Source: Streptomyces tuirus
Lineage (GTDB): Bacteria > Actinomycetota > Actinomycetes > Streptomycetales > Streptomycetaceae
Direction: 5' to 3'
Assembly: GCA_018195615.1 (NCBI GenBank)
Contig: JAGTPG010000002.1
Coordinates: 2,422,501-2,486,500 of the forward strand
DNA: 64,000 nt
The position numbers were made by a program, and so were the translations under genes. This document shows, in pieces, positions 43,235-53,308 of this stretch; within the stretch, counting starts at the first letter, position 1, and each line of letters starts with the position of its first letter. The notes under the pieces were generated by a model, which searched no databases, had not been told where the DNA came from, and was given only the letters and a program-made list of their open reading frames with translations.

Positions 43235-44343
43235 GTGCTCTGCTCCTTCTTCAACTCACGGACCGCGTCGAGGAACGCGTCGTTCTCTTCAGGGGTTCCG
43301 GCGGACACCCGCAGCCATCCGGGAATGCCGTTGTCCCGGACCAGAACGCCCTGGTCGAGGATCTTCTGCCAGGCCGTGTGCGAGTCCTCGAACCGGCCGA
43401 ACTGCACGAAGTTGGCGTCGGACTCCACGACCTCGTAGCCGGTCGCGCGCAGTTCGCTCACCAGGCGGTCGCGCTCGGCCTTGAGCTGCTCGACGTAGCC
43501 CAGCAGGGTGCCGGTGTGCTCCAGGGCGGCCAGGGCGGTCGCCTGGGTGACGGCCGACAGGTGGTAGGGCAGCCGGACCAGCTGCACGGCGTCCACGACG
43601 GCCGGGTGGGCGGCCAGGTAGCCGAGGCGCAGGCCCGCCGCGCCGAACGCCTTCGACATCGTGCGGGAGATGACCAGGTTCGGGCGTCCCGCCAGCAGCG
43701 GCAGCAGCGAGTCGCCGTGGCTGAACTCGATGTACGCCTCGTCGACCACGACCATCGACGGCTTGGCGGCCTGCGCGGCCTCGTACAGCGCGAGGACCGT
43801 CTCGGGCGGGACCGCGTTGCCCGTGGGGTTGTTCGGGGTGGTGACGAAGACGACGTCCGGCTGGTTCTCGGCGATGGCCTTCTCGGCCGCTGCCACGTCG
43901 ATCGTGAAGTCGTCGTTGCGTGGGCCGGAGATCCAGCCGGTGCCGGTGCCTCGTGCGATGAGGCCGTGCATGGAGTACGACGGCTCGAAGCCGATCGCCG
44001 TGCGGCCCGGCCCGCCGAAGGTCTGCAGCAGCTGCTGGATGACCTCGTTGGAGCCGTTGGCCGCCCAGACGTCGGCCACGCCGACCTCGTACCCGGACGT
44101 CGTCGTCAGGTACTCGGCGAGCTTGGTGCGCAGCTCGACCGCGTCCCGGTCCGGGTAGCGGTTGAGGTTCCGGGCCGCCTCACGGACCCGCTCGGCGATC
44201 CGCTCGACCAGCGGCTCGGGCAGCGGGTAGGGGTTCTCGTTGGTGTTCAGCCGTACGGGGACGTCCAGCTGGGGCGCGCCGTAGGGGGACTTGCCGCGCA
44301 GCTCGTCCCGTACGGGGAGATCGTCGATACGTACGTCGTTCAC
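43231..44343 (-). CDS. hisC: Histidinol-phosphate aminotransferase
   Basis: Intact 370-aa fold-type I PLP enzyme. LNTNENPYPLP, ANGSNEVIQQLL, TPNNPTGN, VVDEAYIEFS and the PLP-lysine segment RTMSKAFGAAGLRLGY are all present, as is the C-terminal Arg (GWLRVSAGTPEEN). GTG at 44343 overlaps the hisD stop (GTGA). Confidence 0.97.
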   Translation of the reverse strand: MNDVRIDDLPVRDELRGKSPYGAPQLDVPVRLNTNENPYPLPEPLVERIAERVREAARNLNRYPDRDAVELRTKLAEYLTTTSGYEVGVADVWAANGSNEVIQQLLQTFGGPGRTAIGFEPSYSMHGLIARGTGTGWISGPRNDDFTIDVAAAEKAIAENQPDVVFVTTPNNPTGNAVPPETVLALYEAAQAAKPSMVVVDEAYIEFSHGDSLLPLLAGRPNLVISRTMSKAFGAAGLRLGYLAAHPAVVDAVQLVRLPYHLSAVTQATALAALEHTGTLLGYVEQLKAERDRLVSELRATGYEVVESDANFVQFGRFEDSHTAWQKILDQGVLVRDNGIPGWLRVSAGTPEENDAFLDAVRELKKEQST

Positions 44344-45665
44344 TTGCCCTGCGGAACCTTCCAGTCGAACCTCGCCTTGATCGCCGCACCGTGTGCCGGC
44401 AGGTCCTCCGCCTCCGCCAGCGTCACCACGTGGTGCGCGACCTCGGCCAGCGCGTCCTTCGTGTAGTCGACGATGTGGATGCCGCGCAGGAAGGACTGGA
44501 CGGACAGGCCCGAGGAGTGGCAGGCGCAGCCGCCGGTGGGCAGGACGTGGTTGGAGCCGGCCGCGTAGTCGCCGAGGGAGACCGGGGCCCAGGGGCCGAT
44601 GAAGATCGCGCCGGCGTTGCGGACCCGGTCGGCCACGGCCGCGGCGTGCGCCGTCTGGATCTCCAGGTGCTCGGCGCCGTACGCGTCGACCACCTTCAGG
44701 CCCTCGTCGATGCCGTCGACCAGGACGATCGCGGACTGCCTGCCCTTGAGTGCGGGGACGATCCGGTCGTCGACGTGCTTGGTGGCCGCGACCTGCGACT
44801 CCAGCTCCTTCTCCACGGCGTCCGCGAGGTCGACGGAGTCGGTGACCAGGACGGCGGCGGCCAGCGGGTCGTGTTCGGCCTGGCTGATCAGGTCGGAGGC
44901 GACGTGCGCCGGGTCGGCCGAGTCGTCGGCGAGGACCGCGATCTCGGTCGGGCCGGCCTCGGCGTCGATGCCGATCTTGCCGGTGAAGTAGCGCTTGGCG
45001 GCGGCGACCCAGATGTTGCCGGGGCCGGTGACCATGGTGGCGGGCGGGCAGGACTCGGTGCCGTAGGCGAACATCGCGACGGCCGTGGCACCGCCGGCCG
45101 CGTACACCTCGTCGACGCCGAGCAGCGCGCAGGCCGCGAGGATCGTCGGGTGCGGCAGGCCGTTGAACTCGGCCTGCGCCGGAGAGGCGAGCGCGATGGA
45201 CTCGACGCCGGCCTCCTGCGCGGGCACCACGTTCATGACCACGGACGACGGATACACCGACCGGCCGCCGGGCGCGTACAGCCCGACCCGCTCGACCGGC
45301 ACCCACTTCTCGGTCACGGAGCCGCCGGGCACCACCTGGGTGGTGTGGGTGCTGCGGCGCTGCTCGCGGTGGACGGTGCGGGCGCGGCGGATGGACTCCT
45401 CCAGTGCGGCGCGCACGGCCGGGTCGAGCTCCTCCAGGGCGCGGGTGAGCGCGGCGGCCGGCACCCGCACCTGGTCGAGCTTGACGCGGTCGAACCGCTC
45501 GGCGAACTCGATCAGCGCCGCGTCGCCCCGATGATGCACGTCCTCGCAGATCGGACGCACCTTCTCCAGGGCGGCCGCAACGTCGAAGTCGGCTCGGGGC
45601 AGCAGGTCGCGCAGGGCGGTGCCCTCGGGGAGGGCTGCGCCGCGCAGATCGATTCGGGAGATCAC
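44340..45665 (-). CDS. hisD: Histidinol dehydrogenase
   Basis: Intact 441-aa zinc, NAD-dependent enzyme for the last two histidine steps. GRSVYPSSVVMNVVPAQEAG, VMVTGPGNIWVAAAKR-like TMVTGPGNIWVAAAKRY and the zinc-binding GPTEIAVLADDSADP, EHDPLAAAVL and GGCACHSSGLSVQSF are seen. GTG at 45665. First gene of the his run; the divergent gene starts at 45844, with a palindrome between. Confidence 0.97.
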   Translation of the reverse strand: MISRIDLRGAALPEGTALRDLLPRADFDVAAALEKVRPICEDVHHRGDAALIEFAERFDRVKLDQVRVPAAALTRALEELDPAVRAALEESIRRARTVHREQRRSTHTTQVVPGGSVTEKWVPVERVGLYAPGGRSVYPSSVVMNVVPAQEAGVESIALASPAQAEFNGLPHPTILAACALLGVDEVYAAGGATAVAMFAYGTESCPPATMVTGPGNIWVAAAKRYFTGKIGIDAEAGPTEIAVLADDSADPAHVASDLISQAEHDPLAAAVLVTDSVDLADAVEKELESQVAATKHVDDRIVPALKGRQSAIVLVDGIDEGLKVVDAYGAEHLEIQTAHAAAVADRVRNAGAIFIGPWAPVSLGDYAAGSNHVLPTGGCACHSSGLSVQSFLRGIHIVDYTKDALAEVAHHVVTLAEAEDLPAHGAAIKARFDWKVPQGK

Positions 45666-45706
45666 GTGCTCAATTCTCTCAGACCCGCATCACGCGCCGT
45701 CCGCTC

Positions 45707-45723
45707 GTATCAATGGCTGATAC
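45707..45723. promoter_or_regulatory. Operator-like palindrome upstream of hisD
   Basis: GTATCA-5-TGATAC, a perfect 6-bp inverted repeat with a 5-base spacer, 42-58 bp before the hisD start and in the gap shared with the divergent gene. It is a suitable repressor site, but no regulator can be named. Confidence 0.35.
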
Positions 45724-45843
45724 AGAACGGCGCCGCGGCCCGGAAGATCCCCTTCACGTTTCGCGTTCGGGCTGTCACCCAGCGGGCATGAACGGTTGTA
45801 CGAAGAACGTGACTCGCGAGTATCCGGGGAGGAAGGAAGAGTC

Positions 45844-47420
45844 GTGACCGAGGGGGCCGGCGTGCGCGCCGGGGAACTGCCCGACGATCTGACCGCGGCC
45901 GAGGCCGGCATGTGGCAGGCCTTCCGCAACGGCACCGTGTACGACCTGAGCAGCGGCGATCCACTGGTGGACGATCCGCACGGCGGGCACCCGTGGGGCG
46001 AGGACCGGACGGTGCGGGCCCGGATCGTCTGCTGGCTGTTGCTGGACGGCCCGCCCGCCCTGGCCGGCCGGGTGTCCTCGCTGAAGCTGGTCGGTGTGCG
46101 GGTGAGCGGCTCACTGGACCTCGCGGGCGGCACGGTGGTGCCGTACGCGGAGATGCGCCAGTGCCGGTTCGACGAGGACGTCCTGCTGCCGGAGGCCCGT
46201 TTCACGACCCTGCGGATGGTGGACTGCTCGGTGCCGCGGCTGGAGGCGGCCCGGGTGCAGACGGAGGGCGATCTGCATCTGCCGCGCTGCCGCTTCCACC
46301 GCGGCATCCGGCTCACGGACGCGCAGATCGGCACGGACCTGATGCTCAACCAGGCGGTCGTGCACCGGGACCGCAGCGGCCGGTCGGTGGCCGCGGACGG
46401 CCTGACCGTCGGCCAGGACTTACAGGCGGAGCTGCTGGAGTCGCACGGCGAGCTGAGCCTGCGGGCCGCCACCGTCGGCGTCTCGCTGAGCCTGCGCGGC
46501 GCCCGGCTGGGCAACCCGTACGCGCGGCTCGCGCTGAACGCCCCGCAGCTGACCGTCGAGCGCAGCCTGTATCTGACCCCGGCGGGTGTCGGCGCCCAGG
46601 CGATGAGCGGCATGACCCCGGCGCGCGGGACGCGGATCCAGCGGTTCGAGTGCGAGGGCGGGATACGCCTGGACGACGGGCGGTTCGGCGACGCCGTCGA
46701 CTTCGAGCGGGCCCGGTTCGACCTCACCGACGACCAGGAGCTGTCGCTGCGCCGGGTGCAGACCCGGAGCTGCGGTTTCTCGGGGAGCATCCGGCGCGTG
46801 GGCGGGTGGTGCTGTCGGGAGCGAAGATCATCAACCTCATGGACCGGGCGGACGCCTGGCCCGGCCCGGGACGGCTGCACATGGGCGGCTTCGCCTACGA
46901 GAACCTCGTGCCGCGCGGGCCGTTCCCGCTGGCCGAGCGGCTGGACTGGGTGGCGGCGGCGACCGCCGAGTACAACCCGGAGCCGTACGAGCGGCTCGCG
47001 GCCGTGCTGCGGGCCGGCGGGGAGGACGAGGACGCCCGTGAGGTGCTGCTCGCCAAGCAGCGCCGGCACCGCGAGAGCCTGCCGCTCGCGGCCAAGCTGT
47101 GGGGCTACGCCCAGGACTGGACGGTCGCCTACGGATACCGGCCGGGCCGGGCCGCGGTGTGGATGGCGGTGCTGTGGGCGGCGGGCTCGCTCGCCTTCGC
47201 GCAGGCCGGCCATCCGCCGATGAAGCGGGGCGAGCATCCGGAGTGGAACCCCGCGCTGTTCACCCTCGACCTGCTGCTGCCGGTCATCGATCTGGGCCAG
47301 GTGGGCTTCTGGCAGCTGCGCGGGGGCTGGCAGTGGCTGGCGACGGCGATGATCCTGCTGGGCTGGATCCTGGCGACGACGGTGGCGGCGGGGGCCACGC
47401 GCTTGCTGCGCCGCAACTGA
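45844..47420 (+). CDS. Beta-solenoid (pentapeptide-like) membrane protein, TTA codon, one frame break
   Basis: 525 aa corrected. The first 330 residues are made of imperfect 20-residue repeats of the type SGSLDLAGGTVVPYAEMRQC, EDVLLPEARFTTLRM, EGDLHLPRCRFHRGIRL, SLSLRGARLG, suggesting a right-handed beta-solenoid. The C-terminal part has three membrane helices (AAVWMAVLWAAGSLAFA, FTLDLLLPVIDLG, WLATAMILLGWILATTVAAG). Homologues are sometimes labelled membrane-associated oxidoreductase, but no cofactor site is visible. Break near 46784 (FSG/EHPARGRVV). GTG at 45844 has GGGGAGGAAGGAAG upstream. A TTA Leu codon lies at 46420-46422, hinting at bldA control. Confidence 0.75.
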
Positions 47421-47436
47421 TGTTGCCCGTGTGACC

Positions 47437-47461
47437 ACAGTTGTTGAACTGTCACATTTTT
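47437..47461 (+). terminator. Hairpin followed by T-run
   Basis: ACAGTT-GTTG-AACTGT, then CACATTTTT, 17 bp after the stop of the solenoid gene. Flanking GTGAC/GTCAC could lengthen or compete with the stem. Confidence 0.5.
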
Positions 47462-47523
47462 ACCTTCTCTTGACCTAACCGCGTACAACTTTCCGCGAGT
47501 TCCCGGAACGATCTGGCGCCGTC

Positions 47524-48573
47524 GTGACCAGCGGTCTTTCAATGGTCGGCACCATGGCAATGCAGCTGCCGTTCATCCGCGCCAACCGGATGACGAAGAC
47601 CGCCTTCCACCCCGTCAGCGATCCGAGCGCCGACGACGAGGTGCTGCTCGACGCGCCCGACGCGCGGCTGAGTCCGGCGCTGGTCGCCGCCGCCCGGGGC
47701 GACCACGGCCCGGCCGCCGGGCTGCTCAGCGCCACGCGCGCGGCGGCCGAGTGGGAGCGGCGCGACCGGTACGTGACCCGGCTGGCCTCCTTCGCGCACT
47801 CGCGTCCCGAGTGGCTGGACGCCTGGCTCGCCACCGCCCCGAAGGATCCGGACGCGCTGCTGGTCGGGGCCCAGCTGGCGGTGGACCGCGCCTGGCGGTC
47901 ACCGGCCCGGGCCGAGGTGCTGCGCGAGGTGAGCCCGTTGATCACGGCGGCGGCCCGGGGCGACCAGCGGGACCCGGTGCCGTGGCGGCTCGCGCTCGAC
48001 CACGCCCGGGGCGCGCGGGCCGGACACAAGTACTTCGAGGAGCTGTGGGCGGCGGCCGTACGCCGCGCCCCGCACCACTACGGCTGCCATGTGGCGGCCC
48101 TGTGCTACCTGGCCACCTACTGGCACGGCTCGCACCTCGAGTGCTTCGACTTCGCCGACCGGGCCGCGCAGGACGCGCCCGCCGACGCCCTGGTCCAGGC
48201 GCTCCCGCTGCGGGCGGCCTTCGGCTACCTCACCGACGACTGCGGGCCCGAGGTGCCGCGCGAGCGGCTGGACGCGGCCGCCGACCGGGCGATCGCGCTG
48301 TCCCCGCGGCTGCCGACGGCCGACCCCTGGCCCGCCCGGATGCGCAACCTGCTCATCTTCGTCCTGGTGTGCCTGGAGCGCTGGGCGGACGCGGAGGAGC
48401 AGCTGCGCCTGAACGGGCCCTATGCCACGTCGTTCCCCTGGGACCGGGTGTCGGACGATCCGCTCGGCCACTTCCTGCGGATGCGCGACGACATCCGGGC
48501 CGGAGCGGCCGGCCGGCCCTCCGGGCATCCAAGGAGTGAACGGGGCGGACGAGTCCGCTCCGGCGACCATTAG
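47524..48573 (+). CDS. Helical-repeat (TPR-like) protein of unknown function
   Basis: Intact 349-aa soluble protein, Ala/Arg-rich, with repeated helical pairs such as WLDAWLATAPKDPDALLVGA, ALDHARGARAGHKYFEELWA, ALVQALPLRAAFGYLTDD and MRNLLIFVLVCLERWADAEE that suggest a tetratricopeptide-like fold. No catalytic motif and no signal peptide. GTG at 47524 is the longest start; ATG at 47542 or 47590 are alternatives. It precedes the LON-domain gene by 11 bp. Confidence 0.65.
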   Translation: MTSGLSMVGTMAMQLPFIRANRMTKTAFHPVSDPSADDEVLLDAPDARLSPALVAAARGDHGPAAGLLSATRAAAEWERRDRYVTRLASFAHSRPEWLDAWLATAPKDPDALLVGAQLAVDRAWRSPARAEVLREVSPLITAAARGDQRDPVPWRLALDHARGARAGHKYFEELWAAAVRRAPHHYGCHVAALCYLATYWHGSHLECFDFADRAAQDAPADALVQALPLRAAFGYLTDDCGPEVPRERLDAAADRAIALSPRLPTADPWPARMRNLLIFVLVCLERWADAEEQLRLNGPYATSFPWDRVSDDPLGHFLRMRDDIRAGAAGRPSGHPRSERGGRVRSGDH

Positions 48574-48584
48574 GCTTTTGCGTC

Positions 48585-49324
48585 GTGACCACCGTCCGGC
48601 TCCCCTCTTCCCCCTGAACTCGGTGCTGTTCCCGGGGCTCGTGCTCCCGCTCAACGTCTTCGAGGAGCGGTATCGCGCCATGATGCGCGAGCTGCTGAAG
48701 ACGCCGGAGGACGAGCCGCGCCGGTTCGCCGTCGTGGCGATCCGCGATGGCCACGAGGTGGCCCAGAGCGCGCCCGGCATGCCCGACCCGACGGCCGTGC
48801 CCGAGCGGGGGCCCGCGGCCGGTTTCGGCACGGACCCGGCCAAGTCCTTCCACAAGATCGGCTGCGTGGCCGACGCGGCGACGATCCGGGAGCGCACCGA
48901 CGGCTCCTTCGAGGTGCTGGCGACCGGCACCACCCGGGTGAAGCTGCTGTCGGTCGAGGCGTCAGGTCCCTTCCTGACGGCCGAGCTGGAGACGCTGGAG
49001 GAGGAACCCGGCGACGAGGCGGCGCCGTTGGCCGAGGGGGTGCTGCGGTCCTTCCGCCAGTACCAGAAGCGCCTGGCGGGCGCGCGGGAACGGTCCCTGA
49101 CGACCGGCGCCGACCTGCCCGACGAGCCGGGCGTGGTCTCCTACCTGGTGGCCGCGGCGATGATGCTGGACACCCCGACCAAGCAACGCCTGCTCCAGGC
49201 CCCCGACACGGCCTCCCGCCTGCGCGACGAGCTGAAACTCCTTCGCTCCGAGACGGCCATCATCCGCAGTCTGCCGTCGTTGCCGTCGTCGGACCTGACG
49301 CGCGGTCCGACGAGCCTCAACTGA
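48585..49324 (+). CDS. LON substrate-binding domain protein (no protease), one frame break
   Basis: 246 aa corrected. It consists of the N-terminal LON domain only: PLFPLNSVLFPGLVLPLNVF, FEERYRAMMREL, then VGCVAD-like IGCVADAATIRERTDGSFEV. No AAA or peptidase domain follows. Stand-alone LON proteins are thought to bind protein substrates. GTG at 48585 (VTTVRLP) then a base is missing near 48603 (RLP/LFPLNS). ATG-less start and the early break mean the true N-terminus is easily mis-called. Confidence 0.82.
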
Positions 49325-49452
49325 GGGAAAGACACGTCTCGGCGGAGACGAGGAGGACGGTTTCCCGCCAGGGCGCAAGGGGCGGATCCGGCCACCGAGA
49401 CGACTGAAAACCTGTGGGGCCCCGTGATCGGCCCGCTTATGATCAAGCCTAC

Positions 49453-49468
49453 GGCCATGATCATGGCC
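49453..49468. repeat. 16-bp perfect palindrome upstream of the secreted protein gene
   Basis: GGCCATGATCATGGCC, 25 bp before the start at 49493, within the probable leader. It could be an operator or an RNA hairpin over the leader. Confidence 0.4.
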
Positions 49469-49492
49469 ATGACCGCATCAAGGGGATACACA

Positions 49493-49879
49493 ATGAGTCG
49501 TGCGCGCATTCTCACCGTCGCCGCCGGTGTCGCGATCGGTTCCACGCTCCTCGTCGCGCCCGCGCACGCGGCGCCCGTCAAGGCCCAGGACCGCGTCGAG
49601 TGCACCAGCCTGAGCAACGGGCAGCTGTGCATATCGCTGAACACGAGCCCCAGCCGCGTCCAGGTCTTCTACACGAAGAAGTCCGGCGGGCAGATCAAGG
49701 CGAAGCTGGGCTACCGCACCACCAACGGCGGGACCACGTACGGGCCGACGAAGACCATTTCGGTGGACGAGCGGGCTGTCCAGACCTGGACCATGAGCTA
49801 CCGCTGTGACGTGGACTGGAAGGGCCTGATCAAGGTCGAGGGCCAGGGGACCTTCGAGACCCCGTGGGCGACCTGCTGA
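49493..49879 (+). CDS. Small secreted protein with four cysteines
   Basis: 128 aa. Signal peptide: MSRARILTVAAGVAIGSTLL, cleavage predicted after APAHA-A. The mature part (about 100 aa) has Cys in VECTSLSNGQLC and SYRCDVDW and at the very end PWATC, which can form two disulfides. ATG at 49493 with AAGGGG eight bases upstream; upstream in-frame ATGs are ignored because the signal peptide begins here. Function unknown. Confidence 0.75.
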   Translation: MSRARILTVAAGVAIGSTLLVAPAHAAPVKAQDRVECTSLSNGQLCISLNTSPSRVQVFYTKKSGGQIKAKLGYRTTNGGTTYGPTKTISVDERAVQTWTMSYRCDVDWKGLIKVEGQGTFETPWATC

Positions 49880-49979
49880 CCCAGGCTCAACAGGTGTGAC
49901 CGACCTCGTGTGCCGCCCCGTCCGGGAACCTCTCCGGGCGGGGCGGTCCGCGTTCCACCGTCTGGAAGGATGCCGCTCC

Positions 49980-50483
49980 ATGGCGAAGAAGTCGAAGAAG
50001 CAGCAGTCCGGCGGCACCCCCGCGACGGTCGCACTCACGGCGGCGGGCGTGGAGTACACGGTCCACGCCTACGACCACGACCCCGCCCACCTCTCCTACG
50101 GCGAGGAGGCGGCCGAGGCGATGGGCGTCTCTCCCGACCGGGTCTTCAAGACCCTGGTCGCGGATGTCGACGGCACGCTGACGGTCGCGGTGGTCCCGGT
50201 CGCGGGCCAACTGGACCTGAAGGCCCTGGCGGCGGCGGTGGGCGGCAAACGCGCGATGATGGCGGACCCGACCCTGGCGGAACGCACGACGGGCTATGTG
50301 CGGGGCGGCATCTCACCATTGGGCCAGCGCAAGAGACTGCCGACGGTTCTGGACGCCTCGGCTTCGGCCCACGCCACGATCTGCGTCTCGGCGGGGCGGA
50401 GGGGTCTGGAGGTCGAGCTCGCTCCGGAGGCCCTGCAGAAACTGACGGGGGCGGCCCTGGCACCCATCGGCCGTCCCGCTTAG
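49980..50483 (+). CDS. ybaK: YbaK-type aminoacyl-tRNA deacylase (Cys-tRNA(Pro))
   Basis: Intact 167-aa protein of the YbaK/ProX editing family, which removes Cys wrongly attached to tRNA-Pro. Motifs: DHDPAHLSYGEEAAEAMGV, RVFKTLVADVDG (catalytic Lys), LDLKALAAAVGGKRAMMADP, GYVRGGISPLGQRKRLPTVLD. The Gly-Gly-x-Ser-Pro loop is kept. ATG at 49980 with GGAAGG nine bases upstream. Confidence 0.92.
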   Translation: MAKKSKKQQSGGTPATVALTAAGVEYTVHAYDHDPAHLSYGEEAAEAMGVSPDRVFKTLVADVDGTLTVAVVPVAGQLDLKALAAAVGGKRAMMADPTLAERTTGYVRGGISPLGQRKRLPTVLDASASAHATICVSAGRRGLEVELAPEALQKLTGAALAPIGRPA

Positions 50484-50518
50484 AGGTCCTGACAGCCGCG
50501 GGCACCGACGCCGGGCAC

Positions 50519-51213
50519 CTACGCGGCAGGCGGTGCCTGGTACGGCCCTTCGGGAAACTCCGGCTCCGGATCCCGAGGCCCGAACAACGCCATCAGCCCG
50601 AGATGCAACACCAGCGCGGCGAACGGCCAGGCCAGCAACGCGCCCTTCGCTCCCAGCTTCAGCGGCGCGGAGAACGTCACCCCCGCCCCACTTCCCGCGC
50701 ATGGGCGACGACATCCTCCGCGGGCCCGAGCCACACCCCGACCCGCCAGGCGAGCAACGACCCGAGCAGCCCTCCGAGGGCCAGCCCCACCACCAGCGGC
50801 ACACCGCCACGCCGGCGCAGCAGGAAGACCACGAGCGCGCTCACGACCCCGAAGCCCAGCCCGAGCAACGTGAACGTGCCGTCGACCCCGATGCCCTGCT
50901 CGCCCTCGGTGTCCTTGAGGTAGACGACCCAGTTCCCCTCGGTCACCTCGCCGATCAGCGGCACGTGCGGCGCGAGCCACCACCACAGCACACCCAGCAG
51001 CACCCCGCCGAGCGCCACCGCCAGGGAGATCACGGCGGCTTCCCGCACTTCGGTCTTCATCCCGGGGCCGTCCTGTCCGTACCAGCCGTGCCCGGCGAAC
51101 TCGGCGTGCTGAGAGCCGGGAGCGGGAGCCCCGGGCGCCGCGGCCGGCGGCTGCCACGCGTCCTGTGCGGAGTGTTCGTGCGGGGGCGGCGGCGGAGTCA
51201 GTGGTGCGGTCAC
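50519..51213 (-). CDS. DUF2567-like membrane protein, one frame break
   Basis: About 231 aa corrected. A Pro-rich cytoplasmic N-terminus (VTAPLTPPPPPHEHSAQDAW) leads to four membrane helices (AAVISLAVALGGVLLGVLWW, FTLLGLGFGVVSALVVFLL, VPLVVGLALGGLLGSLLAW, LLAWPFAALVLHLGLMALF). It fits the DUF2567 plan, of unknown function. Break near 50687 (AREVG/AGVTFSAPLK). GTG at 51213. It is the last of a minus-strand run ending near the YbaK gene. Confidence 0.7.
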
Positions 51214-51269
51214 CCTGCCATCGTGCCAGGCCCGCCTGTGCTCCGCGTCACCGGACGATCCCTCCCCGC

Positions 51270-52090
51270 TCACCGGACGGCCGCCCGGCGGTACGCCCAG
51301 GTCGCCACGGCGAGCGAGACGACGCCCACGGCCCCGCACACGGCGAGGTCACCGAGCACGAAGGCCCAGTCGGGATCCGCCCGAACGTCCGCGCGAATGC
51401 CTCCACGCCGTACGTCGACGGCAGCAGGTCCCGCGCGAACCGCACGGCCTCCGGCATCCGGTCCGCCGGCAGCACACCCAGCAGCAGCGCCGCCGACATG
51501 CCCAGCTGCCCGAGCAGCGTGGCCAGTTCCGGCCGGGGCGCGAGCAGCCCCAGGGCCGCCCCCAGCCCGGCGAGCGCGGCGCCCGCGAGCGGGATCACGG
51601 CCATGAGGATCCACAGGTGGGCCAGCGGCAGCCCGAACAGCACACAGCCGAACACCGCGGTCACCACGGTCCCCGGCACGGTGAACGAGGCGTAGGCGCC
51701 CGCCGCGCCCAGCACCACCGCGGCCGGCGGCACCGGCAGGGTCGCGTAGTGGTCGAGTCCGCCGCTGGCCCGCAGCTGCCCGAAGTACTGGGCGAGGAGG
51801 TTCAGCGCGACGAAGGCGACCACCAGGACCGACGATCCTGCGACGACCGCCTGCGCCTCCGCCCCGTCGTCCACGACCCCGCGCATCAGGACCATGATCC
51901 CGACCGACTGGAAGGTCGCCACGAACAGCAGCGGGATCCGCGCGACCCGCGCCCGGGACAGCTGCGCCCGGTAGACGGCCGCCAGCGACGGCCACAGCCG
52001 CGCCCGCGGTCCGAGCTCGGCCGCGCACGCGGCGGGCTCCTCCGCGGCCAGGGCACTGCCCGGCAGGACATCGGCGGGTACGACACTCAC
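51270..52090 (-). CDS. ABC-2 type transporter permease, one frame break
   Basis: 273 aa corrected, with six membrane helices (for example LLFVATFQSVGIMVLMRGVV, VLVVAFVALNLLAQYF, LATLLGQLGMSAALLLGVLP). After a basic cytoplasmic stretch it has the ABC-2 plan and pairs with the ATPase encoded upstream at 52212-53230. Break near 51382 (RTFG/DPDWAFVLGD). Substrate unknown; drug or lipid export is common for this pair. GTG at 52090. Confidence 0.82.
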
Positions 52091-52211
52091 GTCGCGCTGC
52101 TTCCCTTCGCTCGGTCCACTGCGGCAGTCGCCCTGTTCGGTACGGATACGGCGGCCCGCGCTCTCAAGGCCGCCTCGTTCCAGGTCCCCGCACTCGAGGT
52201 CCCCGTGCCAC

Positions 52212-53230
52212 TCACGCCTTCACCAGCCCCTGCTGCACGGCACCGCCCAGGGCCAGGTACACGTCCTCCAGGCTCGGCGTGGCCAGCGTGAAGTCGTCCA
52301 GGGCGGCGAAGGCGGCCCCTCCGGTGACGGTGGCGACGACCGCCCGGGCCTCCTCGGGCCCGAGCCGGAGCGTCCAGCGACGGCCCGACTCCACGACGCG
52401 GTCCCGCAGCGCGGCCACCTCGGGGACGTGCAGCGGCGCCGCGTCCCGCCACACCAGGTCCACCCGCACCTCGCCGGCGACCTGCTCCTTGAGCCCGCCC
52501 GGCGTGTCGCAGGCGATCACCCGCCCGCGGTCGAGGACGGCCACCCGGTCCAGCACGGTCTCGGCCTCGATGACGTTGTGGGTGACGAGCAGCACGGTCG
52601 TCCCGCGCTCGGCCCGCCGCCGGTCGACGGCGGACCACACGGCCCGCCGCGCCACCGGGTCCATGCCGGTGGTCGGCTCGTCGAGCACCAGCAGCGGCCG
52701 CTCCCCACCAGCGCCGCGGCGAAGCACGCCAGGCGCCGCTGGCCCCCGGAGAGCTTCTTCAGCGGACGCCCGGCGAGCGCCGCGAGCCCCAGCTCGTCCA
52801 GGACCTCGTCCCGCTCGGCCCGCGCCCGCCGCACGTCCAGGCCACGCAGCCGACCGGTGGTCTCGGCGGCGAGCGACACGGTCAGCTCGTCGAGGGCGGT
52901 CGACTCCTGACCGAGGTAGGCGAGGATCCGCGCGGCCCGCTCCGGGTGGCGCACGATGTCGTGCCCGAGGATCTCCACGCTGCCGCTGTCGGGCCGCATG
53001 AGTCCGGTGAGCTGCCGTACGAGGGTGGACTTGCCGGCGCCGTTCGGCCCGAGCAGGCCGAAGATCTCACCGCGCCGGATGTCCAGCCGTACGTCGTCCG
53101 TGGCCCGGACCTCGGGTGTTCCGGGAGTGCCGCGCCGGCCCCGGACCGCCGGATAGGTCTTGGTCAGCCCGCGCACCGCGCACACGACGTCACCATCGTG
53201 CCGAAATGCCTGTGCCGCGCGCGTACTCAC
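52212..53230 (-). CDS. ABC transporter ATP-binding protein (drug-exporter type), one frame break
   Basis: 339 aa corrected. Walker A GPNGAGKST, signature LSGGQRRL, Walker B LLVLDEPTTGMDP and H-loop LVTHNV, followed by the C-terminal extension of DrrA-like ATPases. The break lies between the signature and Walker B near 52707 (AALVG/ERPLLVLDE). GTG at 53230 has no clear ribosome site, so a leaderless start is possible. Encodes the partner of the ABC-2 permease downstream. Confidence 0.87.
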
Positions 53231-53308
53231 AAGGGACGAGACTACGGGGTCGACGGCCCCGGTCCGCTCTCGGGTCGGTCCTGGGCGGGAAATCCGTCGG
53301 CAAAGTCC

